A stretch of DNA of 6,617 nucleotides from SIG673 sp964570105 (GTDB lineage Bacteria > Bacillota > Clostridia > Oscillospirales > CAG-272): contig CAZMWM010000101.1 in assembly GCA_964570105.1 (NCBI GenBank), positions 1 to 6,617 on the forward strand. Direction: 5' to 3'. Below, in pieces: positions 1 to 5,844 of the stretch (the first letter of the stretch is position 1; the number at the start of each line of letters is the position of its first letter). The notes beneath the pieces are model-generated. The model ran no database searches. It saw nothing but the letters and a program-made list of their open reading frames with translations, and was not told the DNA's origin. A program made the translations under genes and the position numbers.

Positions 1-3
1 TTT

Positions 4-32
4 ATTATACAACGATATTTCGGATTTGTCAA
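4..32 (-). promoter_or_regulatory. Sigma-A promoter firing leftward out of the window
   Basis: On the minus strand TTGACA (27-32) is followed after exactly 17 bases by TATAAT (4-9), a perfect consensus. It lies downstream of the mgtE stop codon and in the same direction, so the next gene to the left has its own promoter rather than relying on mgtE read-through. I see no convincing intrinsic terminator for mgtE in the roughly 30 bases between its stop and this -35 box. Confidence 0.75.
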
Positions 33-61
33 TAGCTTTTGCGAAATAAATGTTTTTGACG

Positions 62-1414
62 TCAGAGCATATTTACCGCTATATTGAAGTACAGAAGTAC
101 CGTTGCGGTATCCACGAGCGTGGTCATTATCGGAGAGGCGACGAGTGCGGGATCAAGCTTCAAGCGTTTCGCGAGCATCGGCAGGGAACAGCCGAGAAGC
201 TTTGCTGTGACGACGGCGCCGACCAGCGTCAGTCCGACGACGACCATCTCCTTCGCCATTCCGCCGTCTATCCTATAATATACGGCGTTGAGTATCAAAA
301 GTCTTGCGGCGTTTGCAAGCGCGAGCGTGATACCTACTATCACACCTATCCGCAATTCCTTGAAAAGCACCTTCCCAAAGTCGCGGAGACGTATCTCGTC
401 GGTCGCGAGTCCGCGTATTATCATTGCCGCGCTCTGCGAGCCGGAGTTTCCTCCTGTGTCCATCAGCATAGGTATGAACGAGACGAGCAGGGCGCTCAGC
501 GCTTCCTCGTATTCGGTTATTATGATGCCGGTGAACGTGGCGCTTATCATGAGCACCAAAAGCCAAACTATGCGCTTTTTTGCGTGGATGAGCACGGGTG
601 TCTTGAAATATCCGTCCTCGATCGGTGTGACTGCCGCCATCTTCATTATCTCGGCGTCGGTCTCTTCCTTTATGACGTCCATAGCGTCGTCGAAAGTTAT
701 TATTCCGACCAGACGCTTTTCGGTGTCCACCACCGGAAGTGCGATCAGGTCGTATTTTTCTATAAGGTGCGCTACGTCCTCGCGGTCATCCGTGGTGGTG
801 CAATAGATCACGTTTTCTTCCATAAGCTCGCCGACTGTCGCTTCGGGGGAGGCGAGCATGAGCTTTTTGGCGGTTATCACGCCGCTGAGCGTACGGTCCT
901 TTTCGGTGACATAGCAGGTGTAGATGGTCTCTTTGTTCAGACCGTCGTTTCTTATGCGCTCAAACGCCTGCGCCACCGTCATATCACGGCGCAGACGAAT
1001 GTATTCGACGGTCATGACCGAGCCTGCGCTGTTTTCCGGATATTTGAGCAATTCATTCAGAATATGCCGCTTTTCCCTCGGAGTGTTTCGGAGTATCCTG
1101 CGCACTATCGTTGCCGGCATCTCCTCGAGTATGTCCACCGTGTCGTCTGAAAACATCAGCTCCAGAACGTTCTTAAGCTCGGTGTCGCTAAAGCCGTGTA
1201 TGAGCGTCTGCTGCAATGAAGCGTCCATTTCGACGAGCACCTGTGATGCAAGCTCCTTCGGAAGCAGGCGAAAGACTACCGTCAGCTGTTCCTCCGAAAG
1301 CTCCGAGAACAGCGTGGCGACGTCAGCCGCGTTCTGCGCAGAGAGCATCGAACGCAGCTCGGTGAGTCTGTGCTCTGAAAGCAGTTCCAGAGCCGTTTCT
1401 TTGATCCCGTTCAT
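62..1414 (-). CDS. mgtE: Magnesium transporter MgtE
   Basis: This is an inner-membrane Mg2+ channel/transporter of the MgtE (SLC41-related) family, 450 residues, the usual family length. Residues 1-130 form the helical cytoplasmic N domain, ending in the family motif YPENSAGSVMT (125-135). Two CBS domains follow (about 136-255), which in characterised MgtE sense cytosolic Mg2+ and gate the pore. The last 170 residues hold about five membrane helices with the conserved PMLMDTGGNSGSQSA (315-329) and DPALVASPIMTTLVDT (421-436). D435 matches the pore aspartate that binds Mg2+ in the Thermus homologue. I chose the ATG at 1414 because AAAGGA lies 11 bases upstream and the protein then starts like other MgtEs. 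The frame stays open 48 codons further upstream, but the ATG at 1438 has no ribosome-binding site and that extension lies in the leader. It has its own promoter (1711-1739), giving a long 5' leader that suggests post-transcriptional control. Cobalt or other divalent ions are possible alternative substrates. Confidence 0.95.
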   Translation of the reverse strand: MNGIKETALELLSEHRLTELRSMLSAQNAADVATLFSELSEEQLTVVFRLLPKELASQVLVEMDASLQQTLIHGFSDTELKNVLELMFSDDTVDILEEMPATIVRRILRNTPREKRHILNELLKYPENSAGSVMTVEYIRLRRDMTVAQAFERIRNDGLNKETIYTCYVTEKDRTLSGVITAKKLMLASPEATVGELMEENVIYCTTTDDREDVAHLIEKYDLIALPVVDTEKRLVGIITFDDAMDVIKEETDAEIMKMAAVTPIEDGYFKTPVLIHAKKRIVWLLVLMISATFTGIIITEYEEALSALLVSFIPMLMDTGGNSGSQSAAMIIRGLATDEIRLRDFGKVLFKELRIGVIVGITLALANAARLLILNAVYYRIDGGMAKEMVVVGLTLVGAVVTAKLLGCSLPMLAKRLKLDPALVASPIMTTLVDTATVLLYFNIAVNML

Positions 1415-1514
1415 TTTTTGACCATTCCTTTCTGCCATTGGTTTTGGGGCGTTTGTTGAACGCTCCGCGTGTCGTGGCGCTTGGAAAAGCAGATAGAGAG
1501 GTCGTGGCGGCTCG

Positions 1515-1553
1515 GTTGCTTTAGGCGAAAACGGAACATCCCGCCCGAGCAAC
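1515..1553 (-). promoter_or_regulatory. Stem-loop in mgtE leader
   Basis: GTTGCT and AGCAAC (1548-1553 and 1515-1520 on the plus strand) form a perfect 6-bp outer stem, and an inner GGCG/CGCC pair shortens the loop. An overlapping alternative pairing, GCTCG (1510-1514) with CGAGC (1546-1550), competes with it. There is no U-run after the stem, so it is not a standard intrinsic terminator. It lies about 100 nt before the mgtE start and covers the stop codon of the small upstream ORF, so translation of that ORF would be expected to open it. An attenuator role is inference. Confidence 0.45.
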
Positions 1554-1634
1554 GCCAATATCGCTTATTATGTCACGATGAAAGTAAATACAGCCGCCGC
1601 TGTCTCTACTGTCTCCCGGTGTGCCTGCGTTCAT
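1521..1634 (-). CDS. Possible 37-residue upstream ORF (leader peptide) of mgtE
   Basis: Inside the mgtE leader an ATG at 1634 is preceded by GAGGTG with 8 bases of spacing, a better ribosome-binding site than that of mgtE itself. The frame runs 37 codons to TAA at 1521-1523. The peptide begins MNAGTPGDSRDSGG, contains a FHRDIISDIG stretch and has two cysteines; it has no signal peptide or membrane helix and I recognise no family. It ends about 107 nt before the mgtE start. In enterobacteria, Mg2+ transporter genes are controlled through translated leader ORFs, so a regulatory ORF here is plausible by analogy, but the peptide shows no homology to those. It could be a chance ORF; the main support is the SD/ATG pair and its position within the transcribed leader. 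Confidence 0.4.
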   Translation of the reverse strand: MNAGTPGDSRDSGGCIYFHRDIISDIGVARAGCSVFA

Positions 1635-1710
1635 TCCGTTTTCACCTCTTTCCCTGTAGTATCGGTAACCGTGCGCGGCTGTCATATAGGCGACGGCACA
1701 CGCATATTAC

Positions 1711-1739
1711 ATAATAGCATCTTTCCTCGAAAAAGTCAA
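1711..1739 (-). promoter_or_regulatory. Sigma-A promoter of mgtE
   Basis: On the minus strand TTGACT (1734-1739) and TATTAT (1711-1716) are separated by 17 bases. Transcription would start near 1704, giving a leader of about 290 nt before the mgtE start codon. It is divergent from the plus-strand promoter at 1778-1807, with only 38 bases between the two -35 boxes. Confidence 0.8.
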
Positions 1740-1777
1740 CTGTTTTTTTGGAAAAACGGGAAGTGAAGAAAATATGC

Positions 1778-1807
1778 TTGACAAGGTGATGTGGGGTGTG
1801 TTATACT
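1778..1807 (+). promoter_or_regulatory. Sigma-A promoter of the mecA-UDG unit
   Basis: TTGACA (1778-1783), an 18-base spacer, then TATACT (1802-1807). Start expected near 1814, giving a leader of about 250 nt before mecA. A second TATAAT (1963-1968) lies closer to the gene, but its -35 region (TGGCGT at 1940-1945) is poor, so it is a weaker alternative. Confidence 0.75.
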
Positions 1808-1813
1808 GATGGT

Positions 1814-2063
1814 GGTGAAGGCTTATGAATATACCTTTGCTCTCGAGGTAAAAACCGTTAAATTTCCTCGGGAAAGGCAATTTAACGGCGCTGAAGCTCC
1901 GTATTTCCTTATATCTCCCTATGTGCCAATAAAATAGGGTGGCGTAAAGATGCTTTTCGGATTATAATGATATCAGTGGCTCGGGCGCAAGCTGTTGCGA
2001 CCTTATGTCAGGCGTGATGCTTGCACGGTGTTACCCGTAGCCGGAAGGGACGTTTTTGCGTTG
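1814..2063 (+). promoter_or_regulatory. Long structured 5' leader of mecA, class not recognised
   Basis: About 250 nt lie between the promoter and mecA without a convincing gene. A perfect 10-bp hairpin stands out: CCGTTAAATT (1855-1864) pairs with AATTTAACGG (1879-1888) across a 14-nt loop. Further on are CCCTAT/ATAGGG with an 11-nt loop (about 1918-1940), CGCAA/TTGCG around 1987-2000 and a short CGTG/CACG hairpin around 2011-2026. I compared it by eye with T-box, M-box, TPP, c-di-GMP, glycine and lysine leaders and found no match. It may be an unassigned cis-regulatory RNA or simply a structured UTR. An open frame at 1809-1937 begins at the predicted transcription start and has no ribosome-binding site. 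Confidence 0.35.
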
Positions 2064-2666
2064 ATGAAGCTGATATTGATGACCGAAAACAAGCTCAAGA
2101 TACTTCTTTCCGCGAAGGATCTTGAGGGGCTTGGGATAACCTGTGAGGAAATGGATTACGGAAATACCGGTACGCGGCGCGTGTTCTGGTATCTGCTCGA
2201 CGAAGCCAAGCGAGCGACCGGCTTTGATGCCGCAAGCTCTAAGATATTCATACAGATATATCCGAACGGCGACGGGGGATGCGAGATGTATGTTTCAAGG
2301 CTCGGCGGTGCAAAAAGCAGAGCTTCGCATTCGGATGACGGTGGGGACGGTGTGCGCTCGGGTGAGCTGACGCTGAGGCGCGGCAAGCGGCGCGAAGAGC
2401 GGATATACCGATTTGACGATATGGAGGATATGCTCACCGCTTGCAGAGAGCTGGAAAAGCGGCGTTACGTCGGTGCCTCCTCTGCTTACGAGGGTGGCGA
2501 GGAGCTTGGCGGATATTATCTGAAGCTTGAATGCGAGCCGGGAGGCTATGCGCTTCTGGAGGAGTACGGAGAAAGAAAAAATTCGGTCGGACTTGGAGAT
2601 TACATAAGCGAGCACTGTCGCGGAATATGCCAAGAAAACGCGGTCAGCTCCCTTGCGGTGTTTTGA
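2064..2666 (+). CDS. mecA: MecA-type adaptor protein for ClpC
   Basis: In Bacillus, MecA-family adaptors deliver substrates such as ComK to the ClpC/ClpP protease and help assemble the ClpC hexamer. This 200-residue protein has the family layout. The N-terminal substrate-binding domain (about 1-80) starts MKLILMTENKLKILLSAKDL and continues through GITCEEMDYG, VFWYLLDEA and IFIQIYPNGDGGCEMYVSR. A charged Arg/Asp/Gly-rich linker follows (about 81-110), then a C-terminal domain with YRFDDMEDMLTACREL, SSAYEGGEELGGYYLKLE and a terminal ENAVSSLAVF, the ClpC-binding part in known MecA. I placed the start at the ATG at 2064 because homologues begin there; GGAAGGGA (2043-2050) lies 13 bases upstream. 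A TTG at 2061 is nearer the usual spacing and would add one residue; the open frame back to a TTG at 1995 has no family support. The partner protease and true substrates are not in the window. Confidence 0.87.
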   Translation: MKLILMTENKLKILLSAKDLEGLGITCEEMDYGNTGTRRVFWYLLDEAKRATGFDAASSKIFIQIYPNGDGGCEMYVSRLGGAKSRASHSDDGGDGVRSGELTLRRGKRREERIYRFDDMEDMLTACRELEKRRYVGASSAYEGGEELGGYYLKLECEPGGYALLEEYGERKNSVGLGDYISEHCRGICQENAVSSLAVF

Positions 2667-2738
2667 CGCACCGTGATCGCGGAGCGTCCCGTCTGCCGAT
2701 ACGGAGTACACTACATTATTGGAAGGATGTGATACGGT

Positions 2739-3305
2739 ATGGAGCTTACGTGGGAAGCTCTTGAAAAGGAATGTCGGGCGTGCAAGGCTTGCGAGCTTTG
2801 TAAAACGAGAACGAATGTCGTTTTCGGATGCGGCGACAGAAGCTCGAAGCTTATGTTCGTCGGCGAAGCGCCGGGAGAAAATGAGGATCTGAGCGGCGTG
2901 CCGTTCGTCGGCAGAGCGGGACAGCTGTTTGACAGATATCTTGAAGCTGTCGGCATACCGCGCGAAAGCGTGTACATAGCAAATATGCTGAAATGCAGAC
3001 CGCCGAAGAACCGCGATCCGAAGCCGGAAGAGCAGGAGCTTTGCATAAAATACCTGCGTGCGCAGGTAAAGCTCATCCGCCCTAAGCTTATAGTGTGTCT
3101 CGGCAGGATAGCGGCTATGCGTCTTATAAAGCCGGATCTCAAGATCACGAAGGAGCACGGAGTGTGGTACGATAAGGGAGATTTCAGGCTTTGTGCGGTG
3201 TATCATCCGTCGCTGCTCTTAAGAGATCCGAGGAAAAAAACGGAGATGCTCGTTGATATGCAGTCGGTCAAGGCGGAGCTTGATGCTCTTGAGGATAAAA
3301 ATTAA
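2739..3305 (+). CDS. Family-4 uracil-DNA glycosylase (iron-sulfur)
   Basis: This cytoplasmic enzyme removes uracil from DNA arising by cytosine deamination or dUMP misincorporation, the first step of base excision repair. The 188-residue protein has the family-4 signatures. Cysteines C15/C18 and C86/C102 fit the C-x2-C and C-x15-C pattern that holds the 4Fe-4S cluster. The catalytic-pocket motif GEAPGENED (42-50) is followed by GVPFVGRAGQLFD (53-65), the conserved KCRPPKNRDP (85-94) and the second active-site motif HPSLLLR (156-162). It is somewhat shorter than many family members but complete. The ATG at 2739 follows GGAAGGA (2721-2727) with 11 bases of spacing. It begins 72 bases after mecA with no terminator between, so the two are probably cotranscribed. 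Extra cysteines at 12, 21 and 31 near the cluster ligands leave some doubt about which N-terminal pair binds iron. Confidence 0.94.
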   Translation: MELTWEALEKECRACKACELCKTRTNVVFGCGDRSSKLMFVGEAPGENEDLSGVPFVGRAGQLFDRYLEAVGIPRESVYIANMLKCRPPKNRDPKPEEQELCIKYLRAQVKLIRPKLIVCLGRIAAMRLIKPDLKITKEHGVWYDKGDFRLCAVYHPSLLLRDPRKKTEMLVDMQSVKAELDALEDKN

Positions 3306-3317
3306 AAATCAAGAAAC

Positions 3318-3336
3318 AAAAATTTTATAATTTTTT
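3318..3336 (+). terminator. Weak A/T-only terminator candidate after the UDG gene
   Basis: AAAAATT (3318-3324) and AATTTTT (3329-3335) can form a 7-bp stem with a TTAT loop running into a T-stretch. The stem has no G-C pairs, so efficiency would be low. Its only support is its place between the glycosylase stop and the next promoter. Confidence 0.3.
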
Positions 3337-3347
3337 CCGTTAGATCA

Positions 3348-3376
3348 TTGACATATTTTTGAGTTTATGATATAAT
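3348..3376 (+). promoter_or_regulatory. Consensus sigma-A promoter of the secreted-protein gene
   Basis: TTGACA (3348-3353) and TATAAT (3371-3376) with a 17-base spacer, a perfect match. Start near 3383 gives a leader of about 45 nt. A promoter this strong suggests abundant expression, with no operator-like inverted repeat visible around it. Confidence 0.88.
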
Positions 3377-3427
3377 CATTTTACGATGCTTTTGTGTTAC
3401 GAATAGTATTGAAGAGGAGGATAATAT

Positions 3428-4900
3428 ATGCGTACGTACAAAAGACTTTTGGCTGTATTGCTTAGCGCGGTGATGCTGTGCGGCATGTTGCCTTTTTCGA
3501 TATTTGCCGTTGATGAAGAGCCTTCGTCCGGCACAGAAAGCGGCACTGCCGCGGAAACGTACACGGTAAATATCATCGTGTACAGCGGTAGTTCGCCCGA
3601 TGACGGTGAGTTGAAGTTCCTCAGCTTTAAAGAGGAGATACCCGTCGGGGAGACGTATGAGTTTCATCCGGACGCAAAAAATTGCGTGTGCTGGACTTAT
3701 AAAAAGAATAACGTAAAGCGCTGGGACAGTGAGACAGAGGGATACGTAAATGCGAAAGATGAGATTGTAAACGACGTTATTACCGTAAGCGGTGCGGCAA
3801 CTTACGCTGTTAGGTATGTCAATACTCCCGAGCATTTGAGTAATATCGAAACGGTTCCCGCAGTCGATCCGAAGTGCTACAAGGATGGAAATACCGGCGG
3901 CCTTCATTGCAAAGAATGCGGATGGACCACCGCCGAGGTCATTCCGGCGAACGGAAAGCACGATTGGGTAGAGATCGAAGAGAGGGCTGCAAGCTGTGAG
4001 GCTGAGGGATATACCGCAGGCTGGTACTGTGCAAACGAGGGCTGTGAGTATAACGACGATGAGCATCCGAAATATACTGTGATCAAGGCGCTCCCTCATA
4101 CCTATGACGACTGCACGAATTATACCATACTCGGAAACGGCGATATCACGTATCACTGCTCCGGGTGCGATAAGGACGTGGTGAGCGACCTTGCTTGGTT
4201 TAAGGGCAAGGGCGGAAACTACGACGGCGTCGGATATACATACGGTGGCGTGCGCAACGCTTGGGTAAAGCTTGACGCGTACTGCTATTATTTTGACAAC
4301 AACGGACATATCCTGCTCGGCACGGAGAAGTACGGTGATTACGAGTTTTCTATACTCGGCAGACTGTACAACGGCAGTGTGGAGTGCGACGGTGATATAT
4401 ATATGTACAAGGACGGGATCCTTGTCAAAAACACCGCGGAGCCTGTACGCATCGGAATGAGGCTGTACGACTTTGCGAAGAACGGCAAGGGCACCTTGAC
4501 TTCTAAGAACGCCGGGCTGGTCACCTCCGGAGAGGAAAAGTTCTATCTCTGCGAGGACGGCAAGCTTCTCAGAAGCGGCTGGAAGCAGATAGACGGGGAG
4601 CTTTACTACTTCGGCAAGGATTGCGTTATGGCTACCGGTGAGTGCGTTATTTCCGGTGTTACTTACACCTTTGATGCTGACGGCAAATGCCGGACCGAGT
4701 CCGGACTTGCAAGCAAGGCAAGCGGCAAGAAGGCTTACGTTAAGGATAACGGCGAGCTTGCAAGAAGTGAGTGGGTGCAGATCGGCGACGCTTGGTACTA
4801 CTTCAACAGAGACAATGATATGGTGACCGGTGATTTCGTTATCGAAGGTATTTCGTACGAGTTCGGTGCTGACGGCGTGTGCCAAAATTACGTAGGCTGA
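3428..4900 (+). CDS. Secreted protein with cysteine-pair repeats and cell-wall-binding-like repeats
   Basis: A 490-residue exported protein. Residues 1-27 are a clear signal peptide (MRTYKRLLAVLLSAVMLCGM, then LPFSIFA), cleavage likely after A27. Residues 44-133 are a beta-rich region I cannot name. Three tandem cysteine units follow: C150 with C161-x2-C164, C190 with C201-x4-C206, and C229 with C244-x2-C247, each followed or separated by a His-aromatic spacer (KHDW, PHTY). They resemble zinc-ribbon-like modules of clostridial surface proteins. The C-terminal part has choline/cell-wall-binding-type repeats: weak ones near 281-306, then two clearer modules of about 50 residues (372-421 and 436-485) with SGWKQIDGELYYF and SEWVQIGDAWYYF cores. 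There is no sortase motif or C-terminal membrane anchor, so it is probably held non-covalently to the wall or released. AGGAGG lies 7 bases before the ATG. It has its own promoter and terminator, hence is monocistronic. No catalytic domain is visible; adhesion or wall organisation is inference. Confidence 0.85.
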   Translation: MRTYKRLLAVLLSAVMLCGMLPFSIFAVDEEPSSGTESGTAAETYTVNIIVYSGSSPDDGELKFLSFKEEIPVGETYEFHPDAKNCVCWTYKKNNVKRWDSETEGYVNAKDEIVNDVITVSGAATYAVRYVNTPEHLSNIETVPAVDPKCYKDGNTGGLHCKECGWTTAEVIPANGKHDWVEIEERAASCEAEGYTAGWYCANEGCEYNDDEHPKYTVIKALPHTYDDCTNYTILGNGDITYHCSGCDKDVVSDLAWFKGKGGNYDGVGYTYGGVRNAWVKLDAYCYYFDNNGHILLGTEKYGDYEFSILGRLYNGSVECDGDIYMYKDGILVKNTAEPVRIGMRLYDFAKNGKGTLTSKNAGLVTSGEEKFYLCEDGKLLRSGWKQIDGELYYFGKDCVMATGECVISGVTYTFDADGKCRTESGLASKASGKKAYVKDNGELARSEWVQIGDAWYYFNRDNDMVTGDFVIEGISYEFGADGVCQNYVG

Positions 4901-4956
4901 TAACGGTTCGCGTGTATAAAGACTGAGAAAAACGCGATCACATATCAAATATCATC

Positions 4957-4994
4957 AATGAGACCGTGTGCTTGGGTGCGCGGCCTCATTTTTT
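4957..4994 (+). terminator. Strong intrinsic terminator of the secreted-protein gene
   Basis: AATGAG (4957-4962) pairs with CTCATT (4985-4990). After one A/C mismatch, CCGTGTGC pairs with GTGCGCGG (with G-U pairs) around a 4-nt loop. The stem runs directly into TTTT (4991-4994). It lies 57 bases after the stop codon. Confidence 0.88.
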
Positions 4995-5068
4995 GTGCTT
5001 GCCGACCGAGGTTTTGATGACGGTGCAATTTTTTCATCGCATCTTTAAATATTACAGCTTTTTTCGTA

Positions 5069-5097
5069 TTGACAGCGTGGGGAATAAATGTTATAAT
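5069..5097 (+). promoter_or_regulatory. Consensus sigma-A promoter of the small membrane-protein unit
   Basis: TTGACA (5069-5074), 17 bases, TATAAT (5092-5097): perfect consensus. Start near 5104 gives a leader of about 56 nt. The -10 box overlaps the first copy of a 20-bp tandem duplication, so the second copy carries a partial -10-like TAATAT (5114-5119) that could be a minor second start. Confidence 0.87.
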
Positions 5098-5133
5098 ATG
5101 CTCGGCGGTAAAGTAATATGCTCGGTGATAAAG
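5094..5133 (+). repeat. 20-bp tandem duplication at the -10 box and transcript start
   Basis: TAATATGCTCGGCGGTAAAG (5094-5113) is followed at once by TAATATGCTCGGTGATAAAG (5114-5133), 18 of 20 bases identical. It duplicates part of the -10 region and the first transcribed bases. Each copy contains an ATG; the second (5118) is in frame with the downstream gene but has no ribosome-binding site. Slippage-type duplication is the simplest origin; a repeated operator is possible. Confidence 0.8.
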
Positions 5134-5159
5134 CGCGGAGCGTAAGCTCGGAGGGACGT

Positions 5160-5510
5160 ATGGAAACGTATCTTATATTGCTCGTTGCGATATGCTTGCT
5201 TGTGCTTGCGGTGTCGCAGCAGAGAAAAAGGAGAAACGCGGCGATAGTAGATCACCGTTTAAATAATAAGGGTAAGGAGATCAAGAGAATGAAGGAATTG
5301 GCAGAGAGATTTATCGGCAAGAAATGCCTTGTTTATACCATTGCGAGTGATAGCTCGTCTGTGAACGGTGTTATAAAAGAGGTCACGGGCGACGGTATCC
5401 TTATAGAAGGCGGCGACGGATATATGCAGGCGGTGAATCTCGAATACGTCACGCGGATAAGGGAGTGGCCGAAAAATTCCAAGGGCAAGGACAAGGTCGT
5501 GTTTTCGTAA
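5160..5510 (+). CDS. Single-pass membrane protein with DUF6897-like domain; possible dual start
   Basis: Read from the ATG at 5160, preceded by GGAGG with 5 bases of spacing, this is a 116-residue protein. Residues 3-19 form one hydrophobic helix (YLILLVAICLLVLAV), followed by a strongly basic stretch (QQRKRRN), so the rest should be cytoplasmic. Residues 44-116 form a compact domain with FIGKKCLVYTI, SSSVNGVIKEVTGDGILIEG, MQAVNLEYVTRIREW and a Lys-rich end. To my memory this is the pattern of the small uncharacterised DUF6897 proteins of Clostridia, possibly an Sm/LSM-like beta barrel; that assignment is tentative. An internal in-frame ATG at 5289 has AAGGAG (5274-5279) with 9 bases of spacing and would give just the 73-residue domain. 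So either one membrane-tethered protein or two forms are made. The frame extends back to 5118, but that ATG has no ribosome-binding site. The next gene starts 53 bases downstream. Confidence 0.75.
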   Translation: METYLILLVAICLLVLAVSQQRKRRNAAIVDHRLNNKGKEIKRMKELAERFIGKKCLVYTIASDSSSVNGVIKEVTGDGILIEGGDGYMQAVNLEYVTRIREWPKNSKGKDKVVFS

Positions 5511-5563
5511 GCACGAGAACTGCTTGACGGCTCGTGTAGCGGTCATTTCGAAAGGCTCGGTGG

Positions 5564-5767
5564 ATGATGATGAAGAACAAGATCATTGGCGCGGTCGTGG
5601 ATGTCCTATTGATAGCATTGGCGTTTTTCATTACCGATACGGTGATGTTCAAGGTGCTGTGCACGGAGGATATGTGGATAGAGCTTGGGATATATATTTT
5701 GTCTTACGCCGCACTCTTTGGCATCAAATGGGGTATTGTCACCCTTTGGAAGAGAAGGGGATGCTGA
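5564..5767 (+). CDS. Small two-helix membrane protein, function unknown
   Basis: A 67-residue protein beginning MMMKNK with two predicted membrane helices, about residues 8-28 (IGAVVDVLLIALAFFITD) and 40-61 (ELGIYILSYAALFGIKWGI), joined by a short acidic loop (CTEDMW) and ending in basic KRRGC. By the positive-inside rule both ends should face the cytoplasm. AAAGG (5551-5555) lies 8 bases before the first of three consecutive ATG codons; any of the three could be used. No family is recognised. It follows the DUF6897-like gene by 53 bases with no terminator or promoter between, so the two are probably cotranscribed. Confidence 0.65.
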   Translation: MMMKNKIIGAVVDVLLIALAFFITDTVMFKVLCTEDMWIELGIYILSYAALFGIKWGIVTLWKRRGC

Positions 5768-5794
5768 GACTTTGAAAAATATGCTTTCCGGGTA

Positions 5795-5823
5795 TTGACT
5801 TTTTTCGTCGCGGATGATATAAT
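5795..5823 (+). promoter_or_regulatory. Sigma-A promoter of the cobalamin-riboswitch transcript
   Basis: TTGACT (5795-5800), 17 bases, TATAAT (5818-5823). A second TATAAT (5829-5834) directly follows, but without a good -35 at the right distance. Transcription would start near 5830, just before the riboswitch aptamer. Confidence 0.82.
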
Positions 5824-5844
5824 AACGATATAATAACATTAAAT

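Noticed and set aside
50..1150. Long plus-strand open frame opposite mgtE
   Set aside because: It is antisense to a clear MgtE coding sequence; its translation is His/Tyr/Cys-rich and low in plausible domain content, typical of an opposite-strand shadow.
1640..1710. Possible second cobalamin riboswitch in the mgtE leader (GGTTACC, CAGGGAA and GGTGAAAA in order on the minus strand)
   Set aside because: The later conserved parts (GCAACTGT and AGTC-x-GGATACC) are missing, and the GAGGTG is better explained as a Shine-Dalgarno site for the small ORF. A covariance search would settle it.
1809..1937. 42-codon open frame starting with ATG just after the mecA promoter
   Set aside because: The ATG lies at or before the predicted transcription start, directly after the -10 box, with no ribosome-binding site, and its middle is a perfect hairpin.
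1931..1950. T-box-like AATAGGGTGGCG stretch in the mecA leader
   Set aside because: The rest of the T-box signature (CCGCG, specifier stem, AGAGA-type elements) is absent, and mecA is not an aminoacylation-related gene.
3365..4948. 527-codon minus-strand open frame opposite the secreted-protein gene
   Set aside because: The plus strand has a perfect promoter, strong SD, signal peptide, recognisable repeats and terminator. The minus frame has none of these and spans the plus-strand promoter region's -10 side.
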